The position numbers and the translations under genes are program-made. Shown here piece after piece: positions 4,071 through 5,089 of a stretch of DNA of 5,089 bases. The stretch covers positions 1 to 5,089 of the forward strand of contig DAOVMD010000261.1 of NCBI GenBank assembly GCA_030630935.1, written 5' to 3'. The stretch's first letter is position 1, and the number at the start of each line of letters is the position of its first letter. The notes under the pieces were generated by a model. The model was not told the origin of the DNA. It ran no database searches and was given only the letters and a program-made list of their open reading frames with translations. The DNA comes from Candidatus Mcinerneyibacteriota bacterium (GTDB taxonomy: Bacteria; AUK180; JAQVHJ01).

Positions 4071-5089
4071 ATGAGAGAAAAATCCAGCTATTTTTCAAGA
4101 ATTTTTGTATTATTTATCGCATTAAGCCTCTTTTTAATTGGTCCGGTTTTTGCTGATGATCCAGTTGAAGTAGAGACAGTGATAGAAGTAACAACACCAG
4201 AGACTGTCCCGGTAGAACCTGAAGAGACAATTGATGTGTCGAGTACAACCGTTTACATTATTAAAGAAGGCGATACCCTTTGGGATATTGCAGGTTCTGA
4301 ATATGGAGATAATTTTAAATGGCCTGTAATCTGGAAGCAGAATTCATATATTGAAAATGCTGACTTAATTTATCCAGGGAATGAATTACATATTCCATCC
4401 TTGAAAGATGGTCCCGGTCCTGAACCTGAAATTGCAATAGAACCTTACACAAAACCCGTTTATGAAAGTTATCATTATGAAGGTGAGCTTGAGGATTGGG
4501 AAGAAGTATCGTATACTGAAATTGATGACGACGATTCATATCGCGATATTGACAGAACTTATAGAGTTCCGGCAGATGTAGTTTTATCTGCAGGATTCAT
4601 TAAAGATGAGCAGAATTTTATTCCGAGTGGTTATGTTCTGGGTGATGTCATGATTCGTGGTAAGAAGATGGATGCCCAAGGTGAAGAGGTAGTTTTATCC
4701 TTCACAAAACACACACAGGGAATTCAGCTTGGTAATAGCTACTTAATCTACAGACTTGGTAAGAAGGTCCAGGATTTAGATAGGACGGAAAAATATTTAG
4801 GTAGAGTTGTTGAGGTTGTTGGTGTTTTAATGGTTAACGAGCTCGGCGAAGAATCATCAAAGGGTACTATTATAAAATCATTTGCTGCATGTAAGAAGGG
4901 GGATTTACTCAGACCTTATTACCAGGTTTCAGCAGTTAATGATTTCACCAGTTCAAATCCGACTGAAAGAATTGGTTATATCGTTGCAAGCCGTTATGGT
5001 GTTTTATGGCCGACTCAACCACAGAACATTGTATATATCGACTTCGGTAAACGTCATGGAGTCAGTCCTGGTAACGTATTTGAAATTTA
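4071..5089 (+). CDS. Secreted LysM-domain envelope protein (3' partial)
   Basis: An exported protein with 339 visible residues and no stop before the right edge. Residues 1-28 form a Sec signal peptide: basic start, hydrophobic core from about 11 to 23, and a VFA cleavage site before DD. There is no lipobox cysteine. An acidic Glu/Val/Thr/Pro-rich linker (about 29-58) follows. A LysM domain spans about 61-109 (YIIKEGDTLWDIAGSEYGD to YPGNELHIP), which in this family binds peptidoglycan. After another acidic linker with a DDDD run (about 112-162), the rest is beta-rich and seems to hold three diverged modules of about 40 residues starting near 187, 244 and 302. The last, with VYIDFGKRHGVSPGNVFEI, resembles the small beta-domain at the C-terminus of FlgT-like and other envelope proteins. 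It has its own promoter, so it is expressed separately from coaBC. It probably anchors to or organises the cell wall in the periplasm; the exact role is unknown. Confidence 0.88.
   Translation, partial: MREKSSYFSRIFVLFIALSLFLIGPVFADDPVEVETVIEVTTPETVPVEPEETIDVSSTTVYIIKEGDTLWDIAGSEYGDNFKWPVIWKQNSYIENADLIYPGNELHIPSLKDGPGPEPEIAIEPYTKPVYESYHYEGELEDWEEVSYTEIDDDDSYRDIDRTYRVPADVVLSAGFIKDEQNFIPSGYVLGDVMIRGKKMDAQGEEVVLSFTKHTQGIQLGNSYLIYRLGKKVQDLDRTEKYLGRVVEVVGVLMVNELGEESSKGTIIKSFAACKKGDLLRPYYQVSAVNDFTSSNPTERIGYIVASRYGVLWPTQPQNIVYIDFGKRHGVSPGNVFEI

Noticed and set aside
4315-4539. Minus-strand reading frame opposite the LysM gene
   Set aside because: Antisense to a clear signal peptide and LysM protein; Gln/His-rich translation with no recognisable domain.
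1-5089. Defence system, mobile element, CRISPR array or phage genes
   Set aside because: All genes fit ordinary envelope and housekeeping roles; no transposase, integrase, direct-repeat array or terminal repeats were seen.

Overview
The window is an AT-rich stretch (roughly two thirds A+T by eye) of a bacterial chromosome, with all genes on the + strand. The A/T bias shows in the proteins as high Lys, Ile, Glu and Asn. A SurA/PpiC-type chaperone and a secreted LysM envelope protein suggest a diderm, free-living bacterium. The yicC-remA-gmk-coaBC block is known from Firmicutes, but remA (DUF370) also occurs in several deltaproteobacterial and candidate-phylum lineages. I cannot name the taxon from sequence alone; an uncultivated low-GC diderm is my best inference.

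Layout: 1-863, the 3' part of a SurA-like peptidyl-prolyl isomerase whose N-terminus lies upstream of the window; 841-1038, a small single-pass membrane protein overlapping it by 23 nt; 1048-1926, YicC-type endoribonuclease; 1944-2198, RemA/DUF370; 2202-2807, guanylate kinase; 2816-3991, bifunctional CoaBC. Each gap between these is 17 nt or less, so they look like one polycistronic unit whose promoter is upstream of the window. After coaBC an 80-nt gap carries a near-consensus sigma70 promoter. It drives a separate gene at 4071-5089+, a secreted LysM protein that runs off the right edge.

The operon mixes housekeeping functions: envelope protein folding, RNA turnover (YicC), a small DNA-binding regulator (RemA), GMP to GDP conversion (Gmk) and coenzyme A synthesis (CoaBC). 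The omega subunit gene rpoZ, often found between gmk and coaBC, is absent here. There is no mobile element, CRISPR array, tRNA or rRNA, and no gene-free stretch over 300 bases.

I found no evidence of a new multi-gene system. The point most worth following up is that CoaBC has Asp where the catalytic Cys of the phosphopantothenoylcysteine decarboxylase half should be, with further changes around it and in the CoaB nucleotide loop. Secondary points are the unrecognised 65-aa membrane protein and the repeated beta-type modules behind the LysM domain.
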